DNA of 64,000 nt from Endomychus coccineus. Lineage: Eukaryota; Arthropoda; Insecta; Coleoptera; Endomychidae. Shown here piece by piece: positions 33,023 through 44,216 of this stretch; within the stretch, counting starts at the first letter, position 1, and each line of letters begins with the position of its first letter. Where the stretch lies: assembly GCA_958510875.1 (NCBI GenBank), contig OY294069.1, positions 177,984,868 to 178,048,867 of the forward strand, in the 5' to 3' direction. A model generated the notes under the pieces. That model searched no databases. It was not told the DNA's origin and was given only the letters and a program-made list of their open reading frames with translations. A program made the position numbers and the translations under genes.

Positions 33023-33026
<4 letters not shown>

Positions 33027-33200
33027 GTTTTCTTGGTATATTGGTTCGTATATATATACTGATAATGAAATAAAACTTCTGTTTGACGTTTCGACAATGT
33101 TTATTTAAATAAACATTGTCGAAACGTCAAACAGAATTTTTATTTCATTATCAGTATATATGTACGAACCAATATACCAAGAAAACATATAAATATTACA
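33022..33200. repeat. near-perfect palindrome from a PLE terminus
   Basis: Centred near 33,106 (TTTATTTAAATAAA). ACTGATAATGAAATAAAA, CTGTTTGACGTTTCGACAAT and the outer TTTTCTTGGTATATTGGTTC are mirrored. GTCGAAACGTCAAACAG carries the 3' half of a hammerhead-like motif (GAAACGTC), but the CTGATGA half is missing. Confidence 0.85.
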
Positions 33201-33224
33201 AATGGTTCAAGAATATCAACAAAA

Positions 33225-33227
<3 letters not shown>

Positions 33228-33287
<60 letters not shown>
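33228..33287. repeat. (AT)n microsatellite
   Basis: About 30 AT units at the end of PLE copy 1. Confidence 0.97.
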
Positions 33288-33291
<4 letters not shown>

Positions 33292-33904
33292 GAACTGGAT
33301 TCTCGGGTATTGATCCGCGTTGTGTGGTTTCGGTCCTCAAAAGGACCAATTTCACGACGTTTCGGCAAAGTCGCATTTGCCATCTTCAGGTGATTCGACC
33401 GTAGAGTCTGGAAAATCTAGGCGAACTGACGCTTACTTGGAGGGACAGGTATTTATATCCCTCGTTATGTTTGACCTTTGGACTTTCGAACTATTTCACG
33501 CTTGGTTGATTTCTACGTGTTTGGCTCCGAGTGACACGTTTGGATGACGTCATTGCGACGCTGGAATCAGCCGGAAAGTTTCCGTGACCTGTTGCACGTG
33601 CACTGGATATCACGTTCTCTCTTGTTTTTGGTTTTATCTTCCGACTTTCTAAAGCGGGTTTCCATGTTGCTGGTAATCTTAGTCCGTCATCTCGTTTGTT
33701 AAGACTATGTGGACGTTTCTCGATCTCTATTGCCTCCCTGGTTATTCTGGTGTAGAAGTGTTCAATGTTGGCTAGAGTCTTTGTGCCGCTAAAGTTGATC
33801 ATATGGCCAGTACTTCTTACATGTTCAGCTAGTGAAGACGTGGTTTCGTTTTTCGACACAGCGTTTGCATGTTCAGTCTTTCGCACATCAATGCGTCTGA
33901 ACAA
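33288..33904 (-). pseudogene. PLE 3' end, copy 1 (C-terminal endonuclease part and tail)
   Basis: The minus-strand frame 33,491 to about 33,890 encodes the part after the GIY-YIG motif: DVRKTEHANAVSKNETTSS, the LAEHVRSTGHMINFSGTK helix with conserved His, and REAIEIEKRP with the conserved Glu, to NQPSVK and stop. The GIY-YIG residues themselves are missing (5' truncation at the palindrome centre). The 3' tail runs to TGTAGAACTGGATTCTCGGG at 33,288 and (AT)n. Confidence 0.88.
33352..33393 (-). ncRNA. hammerhead-ribozyme-like motif in PLE copy 1
   Basis: Minus strand: stem I TCAC/GTGA, core CTGAAGA, an extra T, stem II GGCAAA...TTTGCC, GAAA, CG, then TC as the cleavage dinucleotide. This is the very short stem III arrangement reported for Penelope-type hammerheads. 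All invariant core bases are present. Confidence 0.62.
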
Positions 33905-34525
33905 TGCGACTGAACATGCAAACGCTGTGTCGAAAAACGAAACCACGTCTTCACTAGCTGAACATGTAAGAAGTACTGGCCATATGATCAACTTTAGCGG
34001 CACAAAGACTCTAGCCAACATTGAACACTTCTACACCAGAATAACCAGGGAGGCAATAGAGATCGAGAAACGTCCACATAGTCTTAACAAACGAGATGAC
34101 GGACTAAGATTACCAGCAACATGGAAACCCGCTTTAGAAAGTCGGAAGATAAAACCAAAAACAAGAGAGAACGTGATATCCAGTGCACGTGCAACAGGTC
34201 ACGGAAACTTTCCGGCTGATTCCAGCGTCGCAATGACGTCATCCAAACGTGTCACTCGGAGCCAAACACGTAGAAATCAACCAAGCGTGAAATAGTTCGA
34301 AAGTCCAAAGGTCAAACATAACGAGGGATATAAATACCTGTCCCTCCAAGTAAGCGTCAGTTCGCCTAGATTTTCCAGACTCTACGGTCGAATCACCTGA
34401 AGATGGCAAATGCGACTTTGCCGAAACGTCGTGAAATTGGTCCTTTTGAGGACCGAAACCACACAACGCGGATCAATACCCGAGAATCCAGTTCTACACA
34501 TTACGTCCGCGAGAACCTAAGAAGA

Positions 34526-34528
<3 letters not shown>
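33895..34528 (+). pseudogene. PLE 3' end, copy 2 (mirror of copy 1)
   Basis: The + frame from about 33,905 to 34,295 reads TEHANAVSKNETTSSLAEHV through to RNQPSVK and stop, nearly identical to copy 1 but inverted. The two copies meet head to head at 33,893-33,905 (GCGTCTGAACAATGCGACTG), truncated at nearly the same residue. The tail contains the hammerhead-like motif at 34,393-34,434 and ends GAACCTAAGAAGAAAC before (AT)n. Confidence 0.88.
34393..34434 (+). ncRNA. hammerhead-ribozyme-like motif in PLE copy 2
   Basis: TCAC, CTGAAGA (34,397-403), T, GGCAAATGCGACTTTGCC, GAAA (34,423-426), CG, TC, GTGA. Identical core to copies 1 and 4. Confidence 0.62.

Positions 34529-34529
<1 letters not shown>

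Positions 34530-34561
<32 letters not shown>
34530..34561. repeat. (AT)n microsatellite between PLE pairs
   Basis: About 16 AT units joining the tails of copies 2 and 3. Confidence 0.95.
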
Positions 34562-34565
<4 letters not shown>

Positions 34566-35405
34566 GAACTGGATTCTCGGGTATTGATCCACGTTGTGTG
34601 GTTTCGGTCCTCAAAAGGACCAATTTCACGACGTTTCGGCACAGTCGCATTTGCCATCTTCAGGTGATTCGACCGTAGAGTCTGGAAAATCTAGGTGAAC
34701 TGACGCTTACTTGGAGGGACAGGTATTTATATCCTCCGTTATGCTTGACCTTTGGACTTTCGAACTATTTCACGCTTGGTTGATTTCTACGTGTTTGGCT
34801 CCGAGTGACACGTTTGAATGACGTCATTGCGACGCTGGAATCAACCGGAAAGTTTCCGTGACCTGTTGCACGTGCACTGGATACCACGTTCTCTCTTGTT
34901 TATGGTTGTATCTTCCGACTTTCTAAAGCGGGTTTCCATGTTGCTGGTAATCTTAGTCCGTCATCTCGTTTGTTAAGACTATGTGGACGTTTCTCTATCT
35001 CTATTGCCTCCCTGGTTATTCTGGTGTAGAAGTGTTCAATGTTGGCTAGAGTCTTCGTGCCGCTAAAGTTGATCATATGGCCCGTACTTCTTACATGTTC
35101 AGCTAGTGAAGACGTGGTTTCGTTTTTCGACACAGCGTTTGCATGTTCAGTCTTTCGCACATCAATGCGTCTATTGGTCTGTCCGATGTATGTCTTTTCA
35201 CAATTACCACATGGCACCTCGTACTCTCCTTGGCATTCTAGAGGAATTCTGTCTTTTGGATTCCGAAGAACATTTTTGATTTTCCTATCTGTTGTGAAGG
35301 TTGTTTTGGTATCATGACGGCTCAGTATTTTGCAGATTTTATCAGTTGTGCCTTTAATGTAAGGTAGAAAAGCGTTTCCCACTGGTTGATCTTCATTGTT
35401 GAGAA
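34562..35405 (-). pseudogene. PLE 3' end, copy 3 with GIY-YIG domain
   Basis: The minus-strand frame (35,427 down to 34,900, 175 codons) has LPYIKGTTDKICKILSRHD, then GEYEVPCGNCEKTYIGQT and the helices shared with the other copies. The GIY tyrosine is kept but GVY reads GEY here. A premature stop after ALESRKIQP removes the last 45 residues. The tail (34,562-34,890) includes a hammerhead-like motif at 34,626-34,667 (minus strand) with one changed base in stem II. It meets copy 4 head to head at about 35,400. Confidence 0.87.
34626..34667 (-). ncRNA. hammerhead-ribozyme-like motif in PLE copy 3
   Basis: Same architecture as copies 1, 2 and 4. Stem II has GGCAAA against TGTGCC (one mismatch). 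Confidence 0.55.
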
Positions 35406-36260
35406 GGATGTCAACAATGAAGATCAACCAGTGGGAAACGCTTTTCTACCTTACATTAAAGGCACAACTGACAAAATCTGCAAAATACTGAGCCGTCATG
35501 ATATCAAAACAACCTTCACAACAGATAGGAAAATCAAAAATGTTCTTCGGAATCCAAAAGACAGAATTCCTCTAGAATGCCAAGGAGTGTACAAGGTGCC
35601 ATGTGGTAATTGTGAAAAGACATACATCGGACAGACCAATAGACGCATTGATGTGCGAAAGACTGAACATGCAAACGCTGTGTCGAAAAACGAAACCACG
35701 TCTTCACTAGCTGAACATGTAAGAAGTACGGGCCATATGATCAACTTTAGCGGCACGAAGACTCTAGCCAACATTGAACACTTCTACACCAGAATAACCA
35801 GGGAGGCAATAGAGATCGAGAAACGTCCACATAGTCTTAACAAACGAGATGACGGACTAAGATTACCAGCAACATGGAAACCCGCTTTAGAAAGTCGGAA
35901 GATACAACCAAAAACAAGAGAGAACGTGGTATCCAGTGCACGTGCAACAGGTCACGGAAACTTTCCGGTTGATTCCAGCGTCGCAATGACGTCATTCAAA
36001 CGTGTCACTCGGAGCCAAACACGTAGAAATCAACCAAGCGTGAAATAGTTCGAAAGTCCAAAGGTATAGCGGAGAATATAAATACCTGTCCCTCCAAGTA
36101 AGCGTCAGTTCACCTAGATTTTCCAGACTCTACGGTCGAATCACCTGAAGATGGCAAATGCGACTTTGCCGAAACGTCGTGAAATTGGTCCTTTTGAGGA
36201 CCGAAACCACACAACGCGGATCAATACCCGAGAATCCAGTTCTACACATTACGTCCGCGA
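35386..36260 (+). CDS. PLE 3' end, copy 4: intact GIY-YIG endonuclease ORF (5'-truncated element)
   Basis: A 220-codon frame (35,386-36,048) ends in a natural stop after RNQPSVK. Residues 20-60 are the RT-endonuclease linker (LPYIKGTTDKICKILSRHD). Residues 65-84 hold CQGVYKVPCGNCEKTYIGQT: GIY-like GVY (67-69), YIG (80-82) and Cys 65, 73 and 76 of the zinc-binding insert of PLE endonucleases. Arg 87/91, His 111/117 and Glu 139-145 lie at positions expected for catalysis. The RT domain is absent, so the frame cannot be the full element protein, and its first residues come from the palindrome junction. The tail carries a hammerhead-like motif (36,141-36,182) and ends GAACCTAAGAAGAAAC before (AT)n. 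Confidence 0.85.
36141..36182 (+). ncRNA. hammerhead-ribozyme-like motif in PLE copy 4
   Basis: TCAC, CTGAAGA (36,145-151), T, GGCAAATGCGACTTTGCC, GAAA (36,171-174), CG, TC, GTGA. It lies 93 bases after the stop codon, so it is not explained by protein conservation. Confidence 0.63.
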
Positions 36261-36273
36261 GAACCTAAGAAGA

Positions 36274-36276
<3 letters not shown>

Positions 36277-36340
<64 letters not shown>
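36277..36340. repeat. (AT)n microsatellite
   Basis: About 31 AT units after PLE copy 4. Confidence 0.97.
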
Positions 36341-36342
<2 letters not shown>

Positions 36343-37130
36343 TCTTCATCATTCCAAGAACGGTTTCTAACTCATGAGAAAATATTGTCAACAAATATGG
36401 TTCTTCCATATATTTGTGGGATAAAATTATTTTCAAAGATTCAGATTCCACAATCCAATTATAACTAGAAGTTATAATGGAAAAACGTATTGTACCTATA
36501 CGTAATCAAGAATTTCAACGTTTCATGACTCCTAGAGAACTCCAATCACGTCTTTTTAGAATGTGTGTTTACTTCCATGTAAATGGAGCTAAGCTACAGT
36601 CCGAAAGATTTAGTAAAAATTGAAGGCACTGTTATATAAATGAAATCGGGAAATAAATTAGTACTAACAATTTTTAATTCGTTTTTAAATTCTTGATATG
36701 TGCATTTATAAATTCGATGGACAATACCTACTCTCTACAAAACTATGTATTTATATTATAACAAGTTAATTGAAATCAACGGAAGCCCTTGTGAATGCTA
36801 TAATATCTACCCAAAAACAAGAAGAAGTTAGAAATAAATCAAGGAAGGATTACTATTCCTGCTTGAACCAATAGTTATACATATCAAAATAAATGAATGC
36901 TTTAATAACCAAACAGTATGCCCTAACTACTGATTCAACAAAATACAGCTTAATCCGTCAAAATAATCAAAGAAGGAAAACGAAATCTAGCCTACAAACC
37001 ATTAAAAGAGAATAGGTAAAAGATACAGAATGAACATGAATTATTTTATGGAAATCTATAAATCCTAATCGTAAATTATTCTCATTGTAGAACATTTTTA
37101 TAAATATCTGTAATCCCAAATAAACATTAC
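36341..37130. other. no gene recognised
   Basis: AT-rich. No domain in the short frames. Confidence 0.45.
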
Positions 37131-40100
37131 AGAGAACTGTCTTATGATAACGAGATGAGAGATCATACCTACCACATTTCAGATTTTGTATCTCAATACT
37201 CGCCATGAAAACTACCCCCTTATTCAAAATAATCTCCAAAACGAAGTTTATAAATCGCTACTGGAAATTTTCTTCTCATTGTATATTCAGAACGGGATGA
37301 GAGATCATACCTATCACATTTCAGATTTTCTATCTCAATACTCGCCATGAAAACTACCCCCTTATTCAAAATAATCTCCAAAACAAAGTTTATAAATCGT
37401 TTCTGGAAATTTTCTCCTCATTGTATATTCAGAACGAGATGAGAGATCATACCTATCACATTTCAGATTTTCTATCTCAATACTAGCCATGAAAACTACC
37501 CCCTTATTCGAAACAATCTCCAAAACAAAGTTTATAAATCGTTTCTGGGAAGCTTCTTCTCATTGTATATTCAGAACGAGATGAGAGATCATACCTATCA
37601 CATTTCAGATTTTCTATCTCAATACTCGCCATGAAAAGTACCCCCTTATTCAAAATAATCTCCAGTACAAAGTTTATGAATCGTTTCTGGAAATTTTCTT
37701 CTAATTGTATATTCAGAACGAGATGAGAGATCATACCTATCACATTTCAGATTTTCTATCTCAATACTCGCCATGAAAAGTACCCACTTATTCAAAATAA
37801 TCTCCAGTACAAAGTTTATAAATCGTTTCTGGAAATTTTCTTCTCATTGTATATTCAGAACGAGATGAGAGATCATACCTACGACTTTTCAGATTTTCTA
37901 TATCAATACTCGCCATGAAAACTACCCCCTTATTCAAAATAATCTCCAAAACGAAGTTTATAAATCGCTACTGGAAATTTTCTTCTCATTGTATATTCAG
38001 AACGGGATGAGAGATCATACCTATCACATTTCAGACTTTCTATCTCAATACTCGCCATGAAAACTACCCCCTTATTCAAAATAATCTCCAAAACAAAGTT
38101 TATAAATCGTTTCTGGAAATTTTCTCCTCATTGTATATTCAGAACGAGATGAGAGATCATACCTATCACATTTCAGATTTTCTATCTCAATACTAGCCAT
38201 GAAAACTACCCCCTTATTCGAAACAATCTCCAAAACAAAGTTTATAAATCGTTTCTGGGAAGTTTCTTCTCATTGTATATTCAGAACGAGATGAGAGATC
38301 ATACCTATCACATTTCAGATTTTCTATCTCAATACTCGCCATGAAAAGTACCCCCTTATTCAAAATAATCTCCAGTACAAAGTTTATTAATCGTTTCTGG
38401 AAATTTTCTTCTCATTGTATATTCAGAACGAGATGAGAGATCATACCTATCACATTTCAGATTTTCTATCTCAATACTCGCCATGAAAAGTACCCACTTA
38501 TTCAAAATAATCTCCAGTACAAAGTTTATAAATCGTTTCTGGAAATTTTCTTCTCATTGTATATTCAGAACGAGATGAGAGATCATACCTATCACATTTC
38601 AGATTTTCTATCTCAATACTCGCCATGAAAAGTACCCCCTTATTCAAAATAATCTCCAGTACAAAGTTCATAAATCGTTTCTGAAAATTTTCTTCTCATT
38701 GTATATTCAGAACGAGATGAGAGATCATACCTATCACATTTCAGATTTTCTATCCCAATACTCGCCATGAAAAGTACCCCCTTATTCAAAATAATCTCCA
38801 GTACAAAGTTTATAAATCGTTTCTGGAAATTTTCTTCTAATTGTATATTCAGAACGAGATGAGAGATCATACCTATCACATTTCAGATTTTCTATCCCAA
38901 TACTCGCCATGAAAAGTACCCCCTTATTCAAAATAAGCTCCAGTACAAAGTTTATTAATCGTTTCTGGAAATTTTCTTCTCATTGTATATTCAGAACGAG
39001 ATGAGAGATCATACCTATCACATTTCAGATTTTCTATCTCAATACTCGCCATGAAAAGTACCCCCTTATTCAAAATAATCTCCAGTACAAAGTTTATTAA
39101 TCGTTTCTGGAAATTTTCTTCTCATTGTATATTCAGAACGAGATGAGAGATCATACCTATCACATTTCAGATTTTCTATCTCAATACTCGCCATGAAAAG
39201 TACCCCCTTATTCAAAATAACCTCCAGTACAAAATTTATAAATCGTTTCTGGAAATTTTCTTCTCATTGTATAATCAGAACGAGATGAGAGATCATACCT
39301 ATCACATTTCAGATTTTCTATCTCAATACTCGCCATGAAAAGTACCCCCTTATTCAAAATAATCTCCAGTACAAAGTTTATAAATCGTTTCTGAAAATTT
39401 TCTTCTCATTGTATATTCAGAACGAGATGAGAGATCATACCTATCACATTTCAGATTTTCTATCCCAATACTCGCCATGAAAAGTACCCCCTTATTCAAA
39501 ATAATCTCCAGTACAAAGTTTATAAATCGTTTCTGGAAATTTTCTTCTAATTGTATATTCAGAACGAGATGAGAGATCATACCTATCAGATTTCAGATTT
39601 TCTATCCCAATACTCGCCATGAAAAGTACCCCCTTATTCAAAATAATCTCCAGTACAAAGTTTATTAATCGTTTCTGGAAATTTTCTTCTCATTGTATAT
39701 TCAGAACGAGATGACAGATCATACCTATCACATTTCAGATTTTCTATCTCAATACTCGCCATGAAAAGTACCCCCTTATTCAAAATAATCTCCAGTACAA
39801 AGTTTATTAATCGTTTCTGGAAATTCTCTTCTCATTGTATATTCAGAACGAGACGAGAGATCATACCTATCACATTTCAGATTTTCTATCTCAATACTCG
39901 CCCTTATTCAAAATAATCTCCAGTACAAAGTTTATAAATCGTTTCTGGAAATTTTCTTCTCATTGTATATTCAGAACGAGATGAGAGATCATACCTATCA
40001 CATTTCAGATTATCTATCTCAATACTTGCCATGAAAAGTACCCCCTTATTCAAAATAATCTCCAGTACAAAGTTTATAAATCGTTTCTGGAAATTTTCTT

Positions 40101-43100
40101 CTCATTGTATATTCAGAACGAGATGAGAGATCATACCTATCACATTTCAGATTTTCTATCTCAATACTCGCCATGAAAAGTACCCCCTTATTCAAAATAA
40201 TCTCCAGTACAAAGTTTATAAATCGTTTCTGGAAATTTTCTTCTCATTGTATATTCAGAACGAGATGAGAGATCATACCTATCACATTTCAGATTTTCTA
40301 TCTCAATACTCGCCATGAAAAGTACCCCCTTATTCAAAATAATCTCGAGTACAAAGTTTATAAATCGTTTCTGGAAATTTTCTTCTCACTGTATATTCAG
40401 AACGAGATGAGAGATCATACCTATTACATTTCAGATTTTCTATCTCAATACTCGCCATGAAAAGTACCCCCTTATTCAAAATAATCTCCAGTACAAAGTT
40501 TATAAATCGTTTCTGAAAATTTTCTTCTCATTGTATATTCAGAACGAGATGAGAGATCATACCTATCACATTTCAGATTTTCTATCCCATTACTCGCCAT
40601 GAAAAGTACCCCCTTATTCAAAATAATCTCCAGTACAAAGTTTATAAATCGTTTCTGGAAATTTTCTTCTAATTGTATATTCAGAACGAGATGAGAGATC
40701 ATACCTATCACATTTCAGATTTTCTATCCCAATACTCGCCATGAAAAGTACCCCCTTATTCAAAATAATCTCCAGTACAAAGTTTATGAATCGTTTCTGG
40801 AAATTTTCTTCTAATTGTATATTCAGAACGAGATGAGAGATCATACCTATCACATTTCAGATTTTCTATCTCAATACTCGCCATGAAAAGTACCCCCTTA
40901 TTCAAAATAATCTCCAGTACAAAGTTTATAAATCGTTTCTGGAAATTTTCTTCTCATTGTATATTCAGAACGAGATGAGAGATCATACCTATCACATTTC
41001 AGATTTTCTATCTCAATACTCGCCATGAAAAGTACCCCCTTATTCAAAATAATCTCCAGTACAAAGTTTATAAATCGTTTCTGAAAATTTTCTTCTCATT
41101 GTATATTCAGAACGAGATGAGAGATCATACCTATCACATTTCAGATTTTTATATCAATACTCGCCATGAAAACTACCCCCTTATTCAAAATAATCTCCAA
41201 TACAAAGTTTATAAATAGTTTCTGGAAATTTTCTTCTAATTGTATATTCAGAACGAGATGAGAGATCATACCTATCACATTTTAGATTTTCTATCTCAAT
41301 ACTCGCCATGAAAAGTACCCCCTTATTCAAAATAATCTCCAGTACAAAGTTTATAAATCGTTTCTGGAAATTTTCTTCTCATTGTATATTCAGAACGAGA
41401 TGAGAGATCATACCTATCACATTTCAGATTTTCTATCTCAATACTCGCCATGAAAAGTACCCCCTTATTCAAAATAATCTCCAGTACAAAGTTTATAAAT
41501 CGTTTCTGAAAATTTTCTTCTCATTGTATATTCAGAACGAGATGAGAGATCATACCTATCACATTTCAGATTTTCTATCTCAATACTCGCCATGAAAAGT
41601 ACCCCCTTATTCAAAATAATCTCCAGTACAAAGTTTATAAATCGTTTCTGAAAATTTTCTTCTCATTGTATATTCAGAACGAGATGAGAGATCATACCTA
41701 TTACATTTCAGATTTTCTATCTCAATACTCGCCATGAAAAGTACCCCCTTATTCAAAATAATCTCCAGTACAAAGTTTATAAATCGTTTCTGAAAATTTT
41801 CTTCTCATTGTATATTCAGAACGAGATGAGAGATCATACCTATTACATTTCAGATTTTCTATCTCAATACTCGCCATGAAAAGTACCCCCTTATTCAAAA
41901 TAATCTCCAGTACAAAGTTTATAAATCGTTTCTGGAAATTTTCTTCTCATTGTATATTCAGAACGAGATGAGAGATCATACCTATCACATTTCAGATTTT
42001 CTATCTCAATACTCGCCATGAAAAGTACCCCCTTATTCAAAATAATCTCCAGTACAAAGTTTATAAATCGTTTCTGAAAATTTTCTTCTTATTGTATATT
42101 CAGAACGAGATGAGAGATCATACCTATTACATTTCAGATTTTCTATCTCAATACTCGCCATGAAAAGTACCCCCTTATTCAAAATAATCTCCAGTACAAA
42201 GTTTATAAATCGTTTCTGAAAATTTTCTTCTCATTGTATATTCAGAACGAGATGAGAGATCATACCTATTACATTTCAGATTTTCTATCTCAATACTCGC
42301 CATGAAAAGTACCCCCTTATTCAAAATAATCTCCAGTACAAAGTTTATAAATCGTTTCTGAAAATTTTCTTCTCATTGTATATTCAGAACGAGATGAGAG
42401 ATCATACCTATTACATTTCAGATTTTCTATCTCAATACTCGCCATGAAAAGTACCCCCTTATTCAAAATAATCTCCAGTACAAAGTTTATAAATCGTTTC
42501 TGGAAATTTTCTTCTCATTGTATATTCAGAACGAGATGAGAGATCATACCTATCACATTTCAGATTTTCTATCTCAATACTCGCCATGAAAAGTACCCCC
42601 TTATTCAAAATAATCTCCAGTACAAAGTTTATAAATCGTTTCTGAAAATTTTCTTCTTATTGTATATTCAGAACGAGATGAGAGATCATACCTATTACAT
42701 TTCAGATTTTCTATCTCAATACTCGCCATGAAAAGTACCCCCTTATTCAAAATAATCTCCAGTACAAAGTTTATAAATCGTTTCTGAAAATTTTCTTCTC
42801 ATTGTATATTCAGAACGAGATGAGAGATCATACCTATTACATTTCAGATTTTCTATCTCAATACTCGCCATGAAAAGTACCCCCTTATTCAAAATAATCT
42901 CCAGTACAAAGTTTATAAATCGTTTCTGGAAATTTTCTTCTCATTGTATATTCAGAACGAGATGAGAGATCATACCTATCACATTTCAGATTTTCTATCT
43001 CAATACTCGCCATGAAAATTACCCCCTTTTTCAAAATAATCTCCATAACAAAATTTATAAATCGTTTCTGGAAATTTCTTTTTCATTGTATATTCAGGAC

Positions 43101-43170
43101 GAGATGAGAGATCATACTTGCCACATTTCATATTTTTTATCTCAACACTCGCCATGAAAACTACCCTATT
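37131..43170. repeat. 142-bp satellite array, about 42 units
   Basis: A unit containing GAACGAGATGAGAGATCATA, CTCAATACTCGCCATGAAAA and TTATTCAAAATAATCTCCAG repeats with a constant 142-base step. Distinct variants recur at 710 bases (the AATCGCTACTGG unit at about 37,250 and 37,960), a 5-unit higher-order repeat. CTTCTTATTGTATA recurs at about 42,087 and 42,655, a 4-unit pattern near the right end. One unit near 39,900 has a short deletion. The edge units are diverged. The many similar 75-80-codon minus-strand frames are shadows, since 142 is not a multiple of 3. Confidence 0.96.
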
Positions 43171-44216
43171 CTTTGACTATGGATAACAGTACTTGACCAA
43201 GTTACACCAGAATGTGGACTTTGCCACTTTTTGCGCTCACCCCTACAAGTATCTTAATCGAAATTACAATTATCCTACTTCTAACACAATTTTTATGCAA
43301 CTCGTGTTAGCGTATGGTGTATGTGTTGCCTACCTATAGAAACATCTGATTTATTCGATAGCACGGTCGTATACGACCATGTTCGATAGTAATCAACATT
43401 TATATTCGATGTATGACTATGTGTTCCTTAAAAATAGTAGAACTTTTGGATGGGAGGCTTATTTCTATTGGGGTCCATAGCACGTTTGATTCTGACGAGC
43501 TAACTAAAGTAAAATGTCTTGTGAATTTAATTACATGTCATTGCCATCTAACATGCAATAGCGTATACTAGAATTAATTTAATAAGAATTAATTTTTTCT
43601 TTAACAAGTATCACACCTTGGTAGGTTTTATAGTCGACTTGATCATTATCAACAAACTCATTTATTATATTTGCATGGAAACGTTTAATGATAAATTGTT
43701 GAACATTATTGGTAATGCTCAATAAAGTATTACATTTTCCGCCCTCTCTTGACAGATGTAAAGACTGTTTGTAGTTGAATATGAATTATCAAATGAGAAA
43801 CCACTAGCTAGAACCGTAGAAACCTGTAATATAGAAGACAGGAAATATATTTCTAATTCAAAAACTTCTAGTCAGAGTCTGTAAAATTATGAGAAATGAG
43901 GAACTAAACCATTGAGTATGTAGATAATCAAGAACTAAACTCCAATTTAGTAAGCATATAAATTGAAGAATATAGCTTCAAAATGATAATTCATGGTAAT
44001 ATTTTATTGGCAATAGTCGACTAATTTCCTGTTACCGCGGCTTTAGCTCTCCACTACTAGCTGTCGCTACGTACGCAATGACGTACCCTATGATCTCATT
44101 ATTTGCCAATTTAGTTAGCAAGTTGATTATTTGTCTCAACGTACAAAAGTTGAAAATTATTGTGAATGATCAAAAACATACACTTTCTGATGATGGTGTT
44201 ACAAAAAGCTTTATTG
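43171..44216. other. no gene recognised
   Basis: AT-rich sequence between the satellite and the PLE. Confidence 0.45.

Noticed and set aside
32804..33393. Frames with long Ile-Tyr runs
   Set aside because: Translations of (AT)n microsatellites.
33765..34021. Open frame beginning MLARVFVPLKL across the PLE palindrome
   Set aside because: It is the antisense of the PLE endonuclease C-terminal region that crosses the palindrome centre into the sense strand; the same shadow appears at 35,039 and 35,496.
36480..36640. Possible coding exon downstream of PLE copy 4
   Set aside because: Short readable stretches on both strands but no consistent splice sites or domain.
37504..40853. Five similar 76-80-codon minus-strand frames in the 142-bp array
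   Set aside because: They are repeat shadows. The unit length is not a multiple of three, most units lack the frame, and there is no selection signature.
28950..43170. Treating the satellites as a centromere because a CENP-C-like gene lies nearby
   Set aside because: A kinetochore gene need not lie near a centromere. The proximity is coincidence unless ChIP or FISH shows otherwise.
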